From assembly GCA_033961575.1 (NCBI GenBank), contig CM066736.1, forward strand, positions 91,086,852 to 91,150,851: a DNA stretch of 64,000 nucleotides, written 5' to 3'. The notes under the pieces are model-generated. The model did no database searches. It was not told the origin of the DNA and was given only the letters and a program-made list of their open reading frames with translations. The position numbers were made by a program, and so were the translations under genes. How positions within the stretch are numbered: the first letter of the stretch is position 1; each line of letters starts with the position of its first letter. Below, one piece after another: positions 21,653 to 32,993 of the stretch. Origin of the DNA: Aselliscus stoliczkanus. Its lineage: Eukaryota > Chordata > Mammalia > Chiroptera > Hipposideridae.

Positions 21653-23870
21653 TGTTACCGGCCAACTGAGCAGCACCAATCCCCACCACTGAAAAACTTC
21701 AATGTTTCCTTTTCTATAGAAATGTTAAATCTCCTCCCTAGTTTTTTAGTTTCTTAGCTCTTGGGCTTTGATTGCTCTTCTAATCAGTTTGTGATTCTTG
21801 GATGGAAGATCCCCCTTGCTTCCTAATTGCTTTGTAATCAGTTCCTGAATCTGAAACAATAGAAGTCTCCTACCCCTGCTTCAGTAACTAGTTGAAAGCC
21901 TGAGACTTCCTAATATCCCCCAGGCCAGGAAGCTAAATGTCAAACCCATTCTGTGTCCAGACAACTGAAGCCACCTGAGTGATGGACTGAATAGCCACAA
22001 GTTTCATAAGAACTAACAGATTTATATTTTTGTCCTCATTCAGGAGCCTTAAGGATGCAGGGGATACCCCAACAAGCAAAGAAGCCAACACGGTCTTCCA
22101 GGTGGAGCTTGAGAGCCCTTCCTCTCATCTGAGACCAGCTAGGGTGAGAGTTCCGTGAACCCCAATAGGCAGGGACAGCTCTACGCCCCTGCCCAGCAGG
22201 AAGCAGATACAGAAGAAGAGACCTCCTGTCCCTCAGCTTCCCATAGAGATTTTATGGGGATCACATCTCTCAAGGAAAAACTAGGCAGGCAGTTAGAGGA
22301 AGGCATTGGGTCTCTGCATTCCTACAGGTCCACAGAGTGCAACTGCCTGAGGCACTTCCCCTTTCCACCCAAAACTCCCCTTTGTATTGTAATTACCTAC
22401 CCCTGCAGGAAGAGCAAATGGATACAAAATATCCAACTAGATCAGACCAGTCACTTGCACCTAAGCAGTACCTCTTGTCAATCACAGGTGCCAATCAAGT
22501 GATCCTACTAACAGAAAGAACAGCCCATTCTAGAGAAAAAGGATAAAAACCCCAAGTCCTGGGAAGCCCAGGCTGCTGCTGCTTCTGCTGCTACTTCTTC
22601 CCTGCTCCTTTTTACCGCTTCTTCCCTTTGAGCCTCACCTTTGCGCGTGACCCACTCCACACTCTTTGGAATGTAACTTCTAGTAATGGGCCCTTGAGCC
22701 ATCCTCTAGTACTCAGTTCTACTTTTACTTCTAAATGTACTATCTCTTCTAATAAATGCTGGGGGCAGACATCTGACAAGGTCACATTGCCCTGCTCAGC
22801 ACTGGATGTTTGGAGTGCTGCCTTATGGTTGGTCATGTAATGTCTCCTGCCTCTATGAACCCATGTGCCTTTTCTCCTATAGGAGACAGTACATTCATTG
22901 TATTTGTGATCAGTTCCTGTGGTACCCTGATGATAGCTGGTTGTGTAAGCCAGCGATGGGGCAAGATTTCCTTAAGAGAAGGAAACTCCCTAAAACAGAC
23001 TACAATCCGAGGGGACCCCTGAACTGAGATATTGGGGACTCAAACCCCTTGGAAACTGAGGAACAGACCTCTGACAACATAGGCCAAGAAGCCTGCCTGT
23101 GACCTAAGGGCCCTGCTATGAATGGTCTCCTTGAAGATTCAGGCCATGAGAGTTCCAGTAAGAGGCTACTTGCTAACCATAGGCTATGTTAATTAACAAC
23201 TTTGTTTAAATTCTTTGACAGATACTGAAGCTTTGACTGAGAAATAGATTCTACCCTCTATTGTATATATGTAGCCCTCCTAGGACAAAAGATCTTTAAG
23301 ACTTTCTTTAGCTACTAAGTATTGTATTTACATAGAAATAGATTTTAGATGCTTTTATCCTAAACACAGCCACTCCTAGTCTTTTAGTATATGCCCTGTG
23401 AGTCTAGCTGCTGGAATTTGGGATAATGACTAGGTAGTCATGGTAACCACTCTTTAGGCTTTAGGCGATATGTGGAGATAGGTGAATCCTTAACATGGAA
23501 TAGGCCAGTGTATCCTAGAGAGGACAATTACAGGGAAGTAAAGACTGAGTAAATCCTGGGAACCAGAAACCACCAAACTCATGTGATTGAGGTAATGGTC
23601 AAGAATCCCTATAAAAGAACGTGCTCTGGCAATAAAGTGTAACACTTTTTTCTCTTTAACTCCCCCGGTGTCTCCACTGTCTCCCTTCTTTATTTTTCTC
23701 CCCCACCGATGCCATCTCCACCTGAGGGAAACCCTGGTCAACGGAAGCTGGTCCCCGCAAATAAACTACTTACTTATTCGACTGCTTTACTCTGGTATCT
23801 TGTTCAATTCTTTGCTCCAGTTGCCAAGGACCTGGACTTTGCGCCGAGAAAGGCCCACTCTCTGACAACA
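21653..23870 (+). mobile_element. LTR-type retroelement (2.2 kb) nested in an L1
   Basis: Starts tgttaccggccaact and ends ctctgacaaca, so it has TG...CA ends. It is flanked by ctac at 21649-21652 and 23871-23874, which fits a class I (gammaretrovirus-like) 4-bp duplication. Promoter and poly(A)-like elements occur twice: ggataaaaac near 22,541 with aataaatgctg near 22,751, and ctataaaag near 23,611 with aataaag near 23,632. No gag, pol or env similarity was seen. It could be a remnant of two LTRs with a short interior, or a nested pair of solo LTRs; I cannot tell which. Confidence 0.55.
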
Positions 23871-24983
23871 CTACCACGCCTCTCCCCCTTACCGCTGATA
23901 ACCACTAAATTATTGTCTATGTCTATGAGTTTTTGTTTCTTTTTTTGTGTGTCTTATTACTTTGTTGCTTTCAGCTTTGTATTTCACATATGAGTGAAAT
24001 CATATTGTTCTCGACTTTTTCTATCTGACTTATTTCACTTAGTATAATAATCTGAAGATCCATCCATGTTGTCACAAATGGCACTATTTCATCTTTTCTT
24101 ATGGCAAAATAATATTCCATTGTGTATATATACCACATCTTCTTTATCCAATCATCTATCGAAGGACACTGGTTGTTTCCATGTCTTGGCCACCAAAAAT
24201 AAAGCTACAATGAACATCGAGCACATATATCTTTATGGATAAATGTTTTCAGATTTCTTGGGTAGGTACCCAGGAGAGGGATTGCTGGGTCATATGGTAA
24301 TTCTATTCTTAATTTTTTTAAGAACTCCCCACTGCCTTCCATAATGGCTGCCCCAATCTGCATTCCCACCCAGTGTATGAAGGTTCCTTTTTCTCCACAA
24401 CCTCTCTAACGCTTGTTATTATTTGTCTTGATGATAGTGATTCTAACTGGTATGAGGTGATATCTCATTGTGGTTTTCATTTGCATTTCTCTGATAATTA
24501 GTGATGCTAAGCATCTTTTCATATGTCTATTGGCCATCTGTATGTCCTCTTTGGAGAAATGTCTATTCAGGTCCTCTGCCTGTTTTTTAATTGGATTTTT
24601 CATTTTTTTGTTGTTGTTGTTGTTGAGTTGTATGAGTTCCTTATATAATTTGGATATTAGCCCCTTATCAGAAGCGTTGTTTGCAAATATCGTCTCCCAT
24701 TCAGTTGGTTGCCTCTTTATTTTGTCGATGGTTTCTTTTGCTGTGCAGAAGATTTTTAGTTTGATATAGTCCCATTCACTTACTTTTGCTTTTACTTCCC
24801 TTGCCTTTGAGGTCAAATTCATAAAATGCTCTTTGAACTTAAGGTCCAAAAGTTTAGTACCTATGTTTTCTTCTATGAAGTTTATTGTTTCAGGTCTTAT
24901 GTTTAGGTCCTTGATCCATTTTGAGTTAATTTTGGTACACGGTGACAGATAGCAGTCTAGTTTCATTCTTTTGCACATAGACA
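23871..24983 (-). mobile_element. L1 3' part (ORF2 end and 3' UTR), right part of the interrupted L1
   Basis: On the minus strand the frame 24984-24406 encodes the ORF2 C-terminal region ([14 protein letters not shown] start, then [19 protein letters not shown]). The 3' UTR continues to 23871 and joins the piece at 21480-21652. The element is truncated at 24983, where the sequence switches to a plus-strand L1 3' UTR. Confidence 0.88.
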
Positions 24984-25195
24984 ATAGTTTAGTGGTTACC
25001 AGAGGGTAAGGGGGGAGAGGTATGATAGATGAAGGTAAATGGGGTCAAATATATGGTGATGGAAGGAGAATGACTCTGTGTGGCAAACACACAATGTGAT
25101 ATATAGATGATGTAGTACAGAATTGTACACTTGACACTTATGTAACTTTACTAACTATTGTTACCCCAATAAACTTTAATTTTTAAAAAAAGAAG
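24984..25195 (+). mobile_element. L1 3' UTR fragment with A-tail
   Basis: catagacaatagtttagtgg begins a plus-strand L1 3' UTR that runs through gtgatggaaggagaatgact to ccccaataaactttaat and an A-rich tail. It is head-to-head with the preceding minus-strand L1. Confidence 0.88.
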
Positions 25196-26052
25196 AGAAA
25201 AGAATAAAGAAAGGTAATACCATGACTGGCTGGGGGCCTGGAACTGGCAGAAACTAAAGAGTCATGAATTTATGGTTTGGCTCTTTCATAAATAAGTTCC
25301 TACCCAATCTATCTGCCCCATTCTAGGCTGTGAAGTTTCTTTACAATTCTATTGGCTTAAAATCTGTCTAAACTTTAAATTAGACCACAATACTCCTTTT
25401 TAAAACAATTGCCTTAGACTTCATAACTTGATTGGTAAGGAATAACTCCCTTCACATAAGTATGTTCCAACTCCATACACATCGACCCAGCCACCTATAG
25501 AACATGCTTTGCTTTGTGTCATCTCTGTCTTTGCATGTATAGAACCAACTCTCTTGCCCTTAGTTAACTAACTTCTTGTCCCATTCTATGTGTACCAAGA
25601 GTTACCCTTCTTAGAAATTTTTATCCTGTTACTCTTTTTACATACATAGTTAAGATGCTTCTTCTTTCCACTGTTTCTCTGCGACCCTTAAATACCCTGA
25701 TCATGCAGCTATTAAAGTGTTAATAAAACTTCCCTATATTCATTGATTTTTTTTTTAAAAAAAAGTCTGTGCTCCATCTGCAAGCAATAGAATCTTCATC
25801 TTTTTATTATAGCACAGAGAAAAACACAATGCACCTGGTGATATAATAGGCACTCTGTATGTACAGCTTAGATACATAAGACTGACAGGTTGTTGACAGT
25901 ATCATGATGCCCTTAATAAATTTAATTTAGTATCTCCATATCTTGCTCTACTATAAACCTCCAGCATTCTTGCTTAACACTCAGTAAAAAGCTGAACAAA
26001 GCAGCATCAAATAAAAAATAATTTACTGGTGAGAAAACAATTTACTAGTGAT
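25196..26052. other. No gene recognised
   Basis: Host non-coding sequence with attaaagtgttaataaaact near 25,710, which resembles an old LTR poly(A) region, but without boundaries I can support. Confidence 0.4.
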
Positions 26053-26068
26053 TAGAACAATAAATACA

Positions 26069-26176
26069 TTTTCTTTTTTTTTTGAGGGCAGTGTCACTGG
26101 CCCTCATATGTGGGACTGAACCGGGGCTGCTGGCTTCCCAAGCCAGTGCTTAACCACCGAGCTACTCGGCCTGCCC
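26069..26176 (-). mobile_element. tRNA-derived SINE (copy 2)
   Basis: T-run, gagggcagtgtcactgg, gactgaaccggggc (inverted B-box) and a head ending ctcggcctgccc. A perfect 16-bp duplication tagaacaataaataca flanks it at 26053-26068 and 26177-26192. Confidence 0.92.
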
Positions 26177-26633
26177 TAGAACAATAAATACAAATGATAC
26201 CTGTGCTGCACCTTATTTGTATATGTATTTGGTAAGTAACTGCTTTAAAAAGAAAACCACTCTGCATTTCCTTGGAAAGTGGGGGAGGAAATGAGGTTTC
26301 TAAGACAAGAGGTTCTAAGTATAATTTAAGGAATACTTAAACATACCCCAGGATATGATGCTATACAGACTGCAGCTTCAGTTCTCTTTGAAGATCTTCT
26401 CAAATACCCAGGTTCCTGCAGGTGAAAAAAGTTGCCTGGTCCTGCTGTGCTCTCCTCTGAAGCAGAGGAACAATAATTTCTTGCAGATGGATTTTTGGAC
26501 ATGATGCTGGGGCACCCCTGGAGCAAAAAAAAAAAAAAAAAAAAAATCTCCCAATCAAGGTTTAACGTTTGTTTATTTGTTTTTCTAGAATATATACTAT
26601 AGGTTGCTTATCAGGATTTTCTTTTCTGTAGAC

Positions 26634-26819
26634 CAGTGGTTCTCAAATAGGAGTATGTGTCAAATCACCTAGAATTCTTGCTGAAACAAAGATTGCTGAA
26701 CCCAACCCTTACTTACCAATTTTGTAAGTCTAGGGGGATGCCCAAGAATTTGCCTTTCTAATAAATTCTCAGGTAATGCTGATGTTGCTTGTCCGGGAAC
26801 AATACTTTGAGAAGGACTG
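26634..26819 (+). mobile_element. MER5A-like hAT-Charlie fragment
   Basis: Starts cagtggttctcaaa and ends tttgagaaggactg, diverged inverted repeats of the ancient Charlie group. Interior text such as aagaatttgcctttct and aggtaatgctgatg fits. No clear 8-bp duplication remains. Confidence 0.75.
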
Positions 26820-27388
26820 TGATAACCCAACTGTGATAACTCACCTAACCTCTGATTTAGACTAACCCTAATCCAAGACTGCTGCCTCAGTTCAGCCAGC
26901 CCTAACCACAGCTCTGCTCAGCTTCACACATCAAATTGGTTGCTTCTCCCATGATCTGTAATTATTTAAGCACAATTCTAAACAATCTCTGGTCTCCCAA
27001 TTTGAAATTTGTCTTCCTCGCATGGAGTCTCTGAGAATTTTTATGGTTTTTTCACTGTTTGGATCCACAGCTCTTAAACACCTCTCCTAGGAGGACCAAA
27101 GTCAAGGACAAGGTATCCTTCATTTTTCTTTATGGCAGTTGGCACAAATCCAGACAGTTACAATATGCCTCTATTAATCAAGAAGGAATATTCTCTGGTC
27201 AGTCTTCCTGCCAGAGGTAGACCTGAGCTGACCTTCCATGAGCTCAGCTGACCCACATTCTAATGGGCTCATGTTCTACTGACAACAGTGATCTTCATGG
27301 TCTTCACAAACTAACATCTGAGGGTGCAATAACATTGTCTAAAATAAACAAAAAATCAAGTAAAGGCAAACTCAAAGTGTCACTTATA
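26820..27388. other. No gene recognised
   Basis: Host non-coding sequence; nothing identified. Confidence 0.4.
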
Positions 27389-27397
27389 CTTGGCTTT

Positions 27398-27568
27398 TTT
27401 ATATTAAATTTATTGGTGTGACATTATTAGTAAAATTATATACGTTTCAAGCGTACATTTTTAGAATACATCATCTATATATTGCATTGTGTAAGGGGAT
27501 GGTGATAAAAGAGGGAAAAGGGACCAAATATACAGTGATGGAAGAACTGACTCTGGGTAGTGAACACG
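27398..27568. mobile_element. Small twin-primed L1 3' UTR insertion (171 bp)
   Basis: 27398-27492 is the terminal L1 3' UTR in minus orientation (ttattggtgtgacatt ... attgcattgtgt). 27493-27568 is the sequence that normally precedes it, in plus orientation, ending gactctgggtagtgaacac. The two parts are adjacent in a normal L1, so this is an inverted 5' segment. Flanks show cttggcttt (27389-27397) and cttggattt (27569-27577), a 9-bp duplication with one mismatch. Confidence 0.75.
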
Positions 27569-28199
27569 CTTGGATTTCCAATGTACTGTTCCCAAAATTA
27601 CTAACATAGCAAGTCAACTCCAGATAACAGTTTGGCCTTTCAGCTGCTTTCAGGCAAATGTGTGACTCCTCAACATCTCACTGGCCTTCTACTTGTGGCT
27701 TTAGCCCCTGGATGACTTTATGATGATATTGTCTCTATGAAAGCCATTCCTTTGTGGTGAAACATGGGGAGTCAGTTTGGGAATCCTATTCCCATGGGAT
27801 GTGGGTTCCCTGCAGACACATACACATTTAAATGTAAAAAGAGAGATCTTCATCTAAACTCAGATGAAAGAAAAGAGAGGTTATTACTTTATAGTTTCTT
27901 TTGAGATGTCTGAGAGTTAAGCAAACTTTCGTTTGTAATGGAAACGTATATCACACAGAGACTTGGACGATGTTAAGAGACTTTTTAGGAAGACAAATGC
28001 CATTAGACTTATGAAATGATTTCATCCTACATGTTAGCTGCATTCTAGAAAAAAATGTTTTTAAAATAAGTACTTTGTAATGATTTATTTTATCATTAAT
28101 TTTTCTTAAGTTTTAGAAATATCTTCACACAGGGAAAATATGTCACACAAATGAAAACAATTATATGGAATCCTAAACACTTAATTAAAGTAAATACAC

Positions 28200-28330
28200 T
28201 TTAAGGCGGGCAAATACAAAGTGATGGAAGGGGACTAGACTTCCAGTAGTGAGCACACAATGGAGTAGACAGATGTTATATTGTAAAGCTGTATACATTT
28301 TTATAATGTTATTAACATGTTATTTCTATA
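28200..28330 (+). mobile_element. Old L1 3' UTR fragment
   Basis: aaagtgatggaagggg, tagtgagcacacaatg and tatattgtaaagctgtatac match the L1 3' UTR order with considerable divergence. The right end blends into AT-rich repeats. Confidence 0.6.
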
Positions 28331-28425
28331 ACATTTATATAATGTTATTAACCAGTGCTGCCCAGTACATTTTTTAAAAGGAATAAATGATACATTTTAT
28401 TAAGATACCAAATTTATTGAAAAAT

Positions 28426-28511
28426 AAATTATTCTGAACAAATCAGTTATCAAAAATAAATTTATTACATATTTTAATAGTTTATTTTTAAAGTTTTGTT
28501 CAGAATAATTT
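28426..28511. repeat. Palindromic AT-rich hairpin
   Basis: aaattattctgaacaaa at 28426-28442 is matched by its complement at 28495-28511, with further AT-rich pairing inside. It could be a degenerate fold-back MITE. No TA or longer target duplication was established. Confidence 0.5.
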
Positions 28512-29291
28512 GCCCTGTTACAGAATGGTGAAAGTTTCATTGAATGATGTATTGTATTAAGAAAAATTTTAATGGATCCATAATAAAATAATTACAATTT
28601 TTTTTTAAATACATTTAATTAGACTGTAGTAAGTCAAGGTTACAAATTTCTATTCTGGGATTATCACCAAAATAATAATAAAAAAGACTGCATAAAAATT
28701 GGATTCATCCAAAACACAAAACAAGAAAGTCGGAAGATGGAATGTAAAGTAGGTGGTTAAATATACAAATAATAAGATGATAGCTATAAAGCAATCAGTT
28801 ACTGCACTGTGTAAATAGGCCAAGTTTTCCAAGTGAAAGACTAAGACTACCAGATTGACTATATTCATGTTGCTTACAAAAGACACACTTTAAATAAAAG
28901 CACCCAGAATAATGGAAAACAAAAGATAGAAAATAACATATGATGGAAATGCTAACCAGAAAAATATAGCTATACTAATCTTATTAATGAAACATGAAGG
29001 CAAGAAACATGATGGGTAAAGACAGACATTTTACAATGATGAAGTGGTCATAAAAATTTTTAGAGTTATCAAGCCAGCAGTCTCCTAAATGGAATATGAT
29101 CAAAATTATTAAAGCTAGTACTGAAAACATTCACCAGAAAATGTTTCCACATGGACCCCAGGACGAAATTACAGACAAGTGAGAGAAACTTTCTAAAATT
29201 TTCAAACAGAAGCAGATGTTTTTTGTCCCAGATGCTAGACGGTATTTCCTTGTCATTAGAGGAATTCCAGCAAATCTTGGATATCTATTTA
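28512..29291. other. No gene recognised
   Basis: AT-rich sequence. The region 28,620-29,030 has some L1-like phrases (cttacaaaagacacactttaaa) but is too diverged to place firmly. Confidence 0.4.
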
Positions 29292-29304
29292 CCAAATATT
29301 CTTT

Positions 29305-29910
29305 TTTTTAATTTTTATTAAAATTTTTTGGGTGACAATGATTAGTAAAATTATATAGGGTTTCAAGTGTACATCTCTATAATACATCATCTATATATTG
29401 CATTGTGTGTTCACCACCCAGAGTCAGTTCTCCATCACCATATACTTGACCCCCTTTTCCCTCTTCTATCACTACCCCTCCCCTCTTATCCTCTGGTAAC
29501 CACTAAACTGTTGTCTATGAGTTTATGTTTGTTTGTCATTTCATTTGTTGCTTTCAGATTTATATACCACATATGAGTAAACTCGTATGGTTCTCAACTT
29601 TTTCTGTCAGACTTACTTCACTTAGCATGATAATCTCAAACTCCATCCATTTTGTCCCAAACGACAGTATTTCATCTCTTCTTACAGCCGAGTAATATTC
29701 CATTGTATGTATGTACCACATCTTCTTTATCCACACTTTGGTTGTTATCATTTCTTCGCCACCATGAATAATGCTTCAATGAACATAGGGGTACATATAT
29801 ATCTTTACAGATAAATGTTTTCAGATTTCGGGGGTAGATATCCATAAGAGGGATTGTTGGGTCATATGGTAATTCAATTCTTAATTTTTTGAGGAACCTC
29901 CATTCTGTTT
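29305..29910 (-). mobile_element. 5'-truncated L1 with 13-bp duplication
   Basis: Minus-strand L1 3' end: T-run, ttgggtgacaatgattag, the 3' UTR, then the end of ORF2 (IKKMWYIHTMEYYSAV in frame on the minus strand near 29,720). It is flanked by a perfect 13-bp repeat ccaaatattcttt at 29292-29304 and 29911-29923. Confidence 0.93.
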
Positions 29911-30060
29911 CCAAATATTCTTTAGTGAGAATTCCAAGAGGACAACAGATTTGAAGACTTAAAATTTGATGTGAAATTTCAGGTATCCAGAAATAAAAAA
30001 CGTGATGGCCAAAGTGGAAAATCTACCAAGTGTTTTGTGTGCTTCAAGAGGTAAATTGTA

Positions 30061-30360
30061 ATTTAAATTCTTTTTTGTTATTGTTGTTGTTGTTGTTTCG
30101 AGGGCAGTGTCACTGGCCCTCATATGTGGGACCCGAACCGGGGCCACTGACTTCCCAAGCCAGCACTTAACCATCACGCCATTTGGCCAGCCCATGGAAT
30201 ATAATGTAGGAATGGAGTCAATGGAATTGTAATAGATATGTATGATATCGGGTGTGGGAGGGCAGGGGAGGGGGGAGGGGGGAGTCTTTTTGTAAGGGGT
30301 GAAAAAAAACCACTATTGCATTTTGTACCTCTGTAACTAGTAATAATAATAAAAGAAAAA
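30061..30360. mobile_element. Chimeric insertion: inverted SINE joined to L1 3' end, one duplication
   Basis: A perfect 15-bp duplication aagaggtaaattgta flanks the whole unit (30046-30060 and 30361-30375). Inside, 30070-30192 is a minus-strand SINE (T/TTG-rich tail, gagggcagtgtcactgg, head at ggccagccc). From 30193 to 30360 there is a plus-strand L1 3' end (atggagtcaatggaattg ... taataataataaaag). No separate duplication around the SINE was seen, so one insertion event with two templates is the simplest reading. Confidence 0.75.
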
Positions 30361-30629
30361 AAGAGGTAAATTGTAGAGAATTTGAAACTTTCTAATTAAA
30401 AAAAATGAAATAGCAATAGTGGTGTGACAAATAGTAGAGATTTGTGTAGGGAATCTGCTAGGCAAGCTTGTCCTCCACTGGTGGACTTGAAAGACTTTTT
30501 TTTTTTCCTGTTATCTGTTTGTGAAAAGCCTACAATCTTTCACTGAGAAGAGCAGTGCTTTTAGTGGGAATCCATTTCAGTTAGTGTGTTAGCTAATTGC
30601 CAACATCTGAAATGAGACTGCAAGATTAA

Positions 30630-30630
<1 letters not shown>

Positions 30631-30667
<37 letters not shown>
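30631..30667. repeat. (GT)n microsatellite
   Basis: Nearly pure GT run of about 37 bases. Confidence 0.95.
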
Positions 30668-30668
<1 letters not shown>

Positions 30669-30897
30669 CTTTCTTTGTAATGATCCTATACATGTTTTGT
30701 TAAGTGCAGTCCTAAATATTTTTATTTCTTTGGCATGATTGAAATGGTATTATGTTTTTATTTCTGTATGTTTATTATTAGTATATGGAAATGTGATTGA
30801 TTTTTACGCACTGATGATTTTTATGCATTGATTTTTGTGAGTCTGTGAATTTGCTGTACTCACTTATTAGTTTTAAGCATTTTGGTAAATTCCTTTG

Positions 30898-30967
30898 CAT
30901 TTTTTTTAATTAAATTTATTGGGGTGACAATGGTTAGTAATATTACATAGGTTTCAAGTGCACATTT
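30898..30967 (-). mobile_element. Short L1 3' UTR tail
   Basis: attaaatttattggggtgac and ataggtttcaagtgcacatt are the last ~70 bases of an L1 in minus orientation, lying directly against the fold-back element at 30968. Confidence 0.7.
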
Positions 30968-31256
30968 GACCCTTATTATGTGATTTATCAGAGTGTTGGA
31001 TGACCTAATTTATGCAAAGTTTTTCAACCAGAGCATAAAACATGCTAATAACTTATACATGGAAATTCATTTTATTATTTTCCTATGCACACCACATTCT
31101 CTAACATCTTCAGAAGATGCTTTTCACTATTTTATACACCATGCACTTTAGAGGTGAATTTTCATGTTTAAGTTATTAGCATGTTTTAGGCTCTGTTTGA
31201 AAAACTTCTCATAAATTAGGTCATCTAACACTCCAGTAAATTACATAATAAGGGGG
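30968..31256. mobile_element. Fold-back (long inverted-repeat) element, ~289 bp
   Basis: The left arm (30970-31068) begins cccttattatgtgattta and includes gttggatgacctaatttatg and acatgctaataactta. The right arm (about 31160-31255) is its complement with scattered mismatches. Arms are about 100 bp with a centre of about 90 bp. There is no coding capacity. It looks like a MITE or foldback transposon; the superfamily is not clear because the target duplication was not resolved. Confidence 0.75.
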
Positions 31257-31415
31257 CAATTATCACTCTTCTTAAATGAAAAAAATTAGAGCACAGGTCA
31301 GTGAGTCAAGACTTACACATCTAACCAGTGGCCAAATTGATGTATGTGGGATTTAAATAAAAATCACTGTTATCTCATTCCAAGATAAGAACTCCTGGGT
31401 TCTATGGTATACTAA

Positions 31416-32005
31416 GTAGGACAATTAAGTTCACAAACTCATCCTAGAAAAAGTGCTACATACCTCATTGTTGAATATCACTACAGTAACCTTCAAAGTA
31501 TCCCCCTTGAGAAGCTATGCACCAATGCCAGTGCCTAGTACACCCTTCACAGCAATTTTGGAACTCTTTTTCTGGAATGGCCATTAGAACTGCCATTGTA
31601 TTACCCTTGATGTCCTGAATGTCATCAAAATGTCTTTCTTTCAATATTTCCTTTATCTTCTGGTAAAGAAATAAGTCATTGGGGGCCAGATCAGGTGAGT
31701 AGGGAGGGTGTTCCAATACAGTTATTTCTTTACTGGCTAAAAACTCCTTCATAGACAGTGCTGTGTGAGTATACTGAGTGACAGTGCTGGTATACTGTCA
31801 TGATGCAAGAGCCATGAATTGTTGGCAAAAAGTTCAGGTCGTCTAACTTTTTCATGCAGCCTTTTCAGCACTTCCAAATAGTTAACTTGGTTAACTGTTT
31901 GTCCAGTTGGTACAAATTCATAATGAATAATCCTTCTGATATCAGAAAAGGCTAGCAACATTGTTGCAACAAGTTCGTGAACTTCATTGTCTGACCTCAT
32001 ATAAA
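31416..32005 (-). pseudogene. Deleted mariner transposon, transposase C-terminal half (copy 2)
   Basis: On the minus strand: IIHYEFVPTGQTVNQVNYLE (near 31,940), then a frame break, then EHPPYSPDLAPNDLFLYQK (near 31,700). The catalytic region equivalent reads LLHHDSIP. Terminal inverted repeats: ggacaattaagttcacaaac on the left, complement near 31,970-31,995. It has the same layout and same missing 5' half as the copy at 11,648. Confidence 0.87.
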
Positions 32006-32993
32006 ATCACATTGAATTGTGACTTATACCAGGCTTTTTATAAGGTGCTTTGGAGACTCATTATATTAACAACTTGATACTTTCCCTAAGAAGATTTCAG
32101 AGGAAATAAGAAACAAGATGTGCACATATTAAAAAAACTACCATATGTAAAGAATTATATCAGCAACTCTAAAGTATATAAAGTTAAGAAGATAAATAAA
32201 ACTCTGCGCTGGACTCAGAGGAATTTACAATCTAGTATCAGAGGGAAATATACACATGGCTCAAGGTAGATTAACTCCATTGGGTCCATTATGGAGTAGG
32301 CAGAGTTTAAATTAAAACTTCTAGGGGACTTCCGGTAAAATGGCACAATAGACAGACGCTGTGCTAACTGCCTCCCAGGATCACACCAAAATTACAAGCA
32401 AATTATACAGCATTCAACCCTGGAGGTCCCCAGAACACTAGAGGAACAGAACCACTAAACGAAGAACTTAAAGAGGAAGCCGTGTCGGGTCTGGTAGGAC
32501 AGGCGGAGACGAGAGAGGGCGAGCCCCGTGAGGGAAGCCCCAGCCGTGGGAAGCTTGTCTGGTTGGGGGAGAGACCCTCCGGCCGCACACCAAGCTCACC
32601 AGCCCAGAGCTCCTTTGCCGGGAAGAGGAGTTCTAATATAGCCGGCAGTAAATTAGTGAGGACTCTCTTTGCTCAGCTCAGTGAAGCTAAGAGCAGCTGG
32701 AGAATCAGTGGGGCCGGCACCCGGGCTTGCTCACTGGTGAGCACTTACCTGGTTCCTGGTGGAGGGAGTGGCTGTGTGAGCCGGGAGCCTGCGGTGACGG
32801 ACTGAACTGAGCACCTTCGGTGCAAAGGCTGGAAGTTTTTAGACTGTTATTCCAGTGGTGTGGAGCCTGCACGCGAGTGATGTAGGGAGGGCGCCATTTT
32901 GTCGGGCTTGGGCCCTCCCACGAAGGATCAGGTCCGAGACATCATTGGTCTGGTGGAATTGGCGCAGAAGTGTGTGCGTGCGTGCGCGTGCGC

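Noticed and set aside
22155..22502. 115-codon frame in the LTR-type insert
   Set aside because: No retroviral or host domain; composition fits non-coding LTR sequence.
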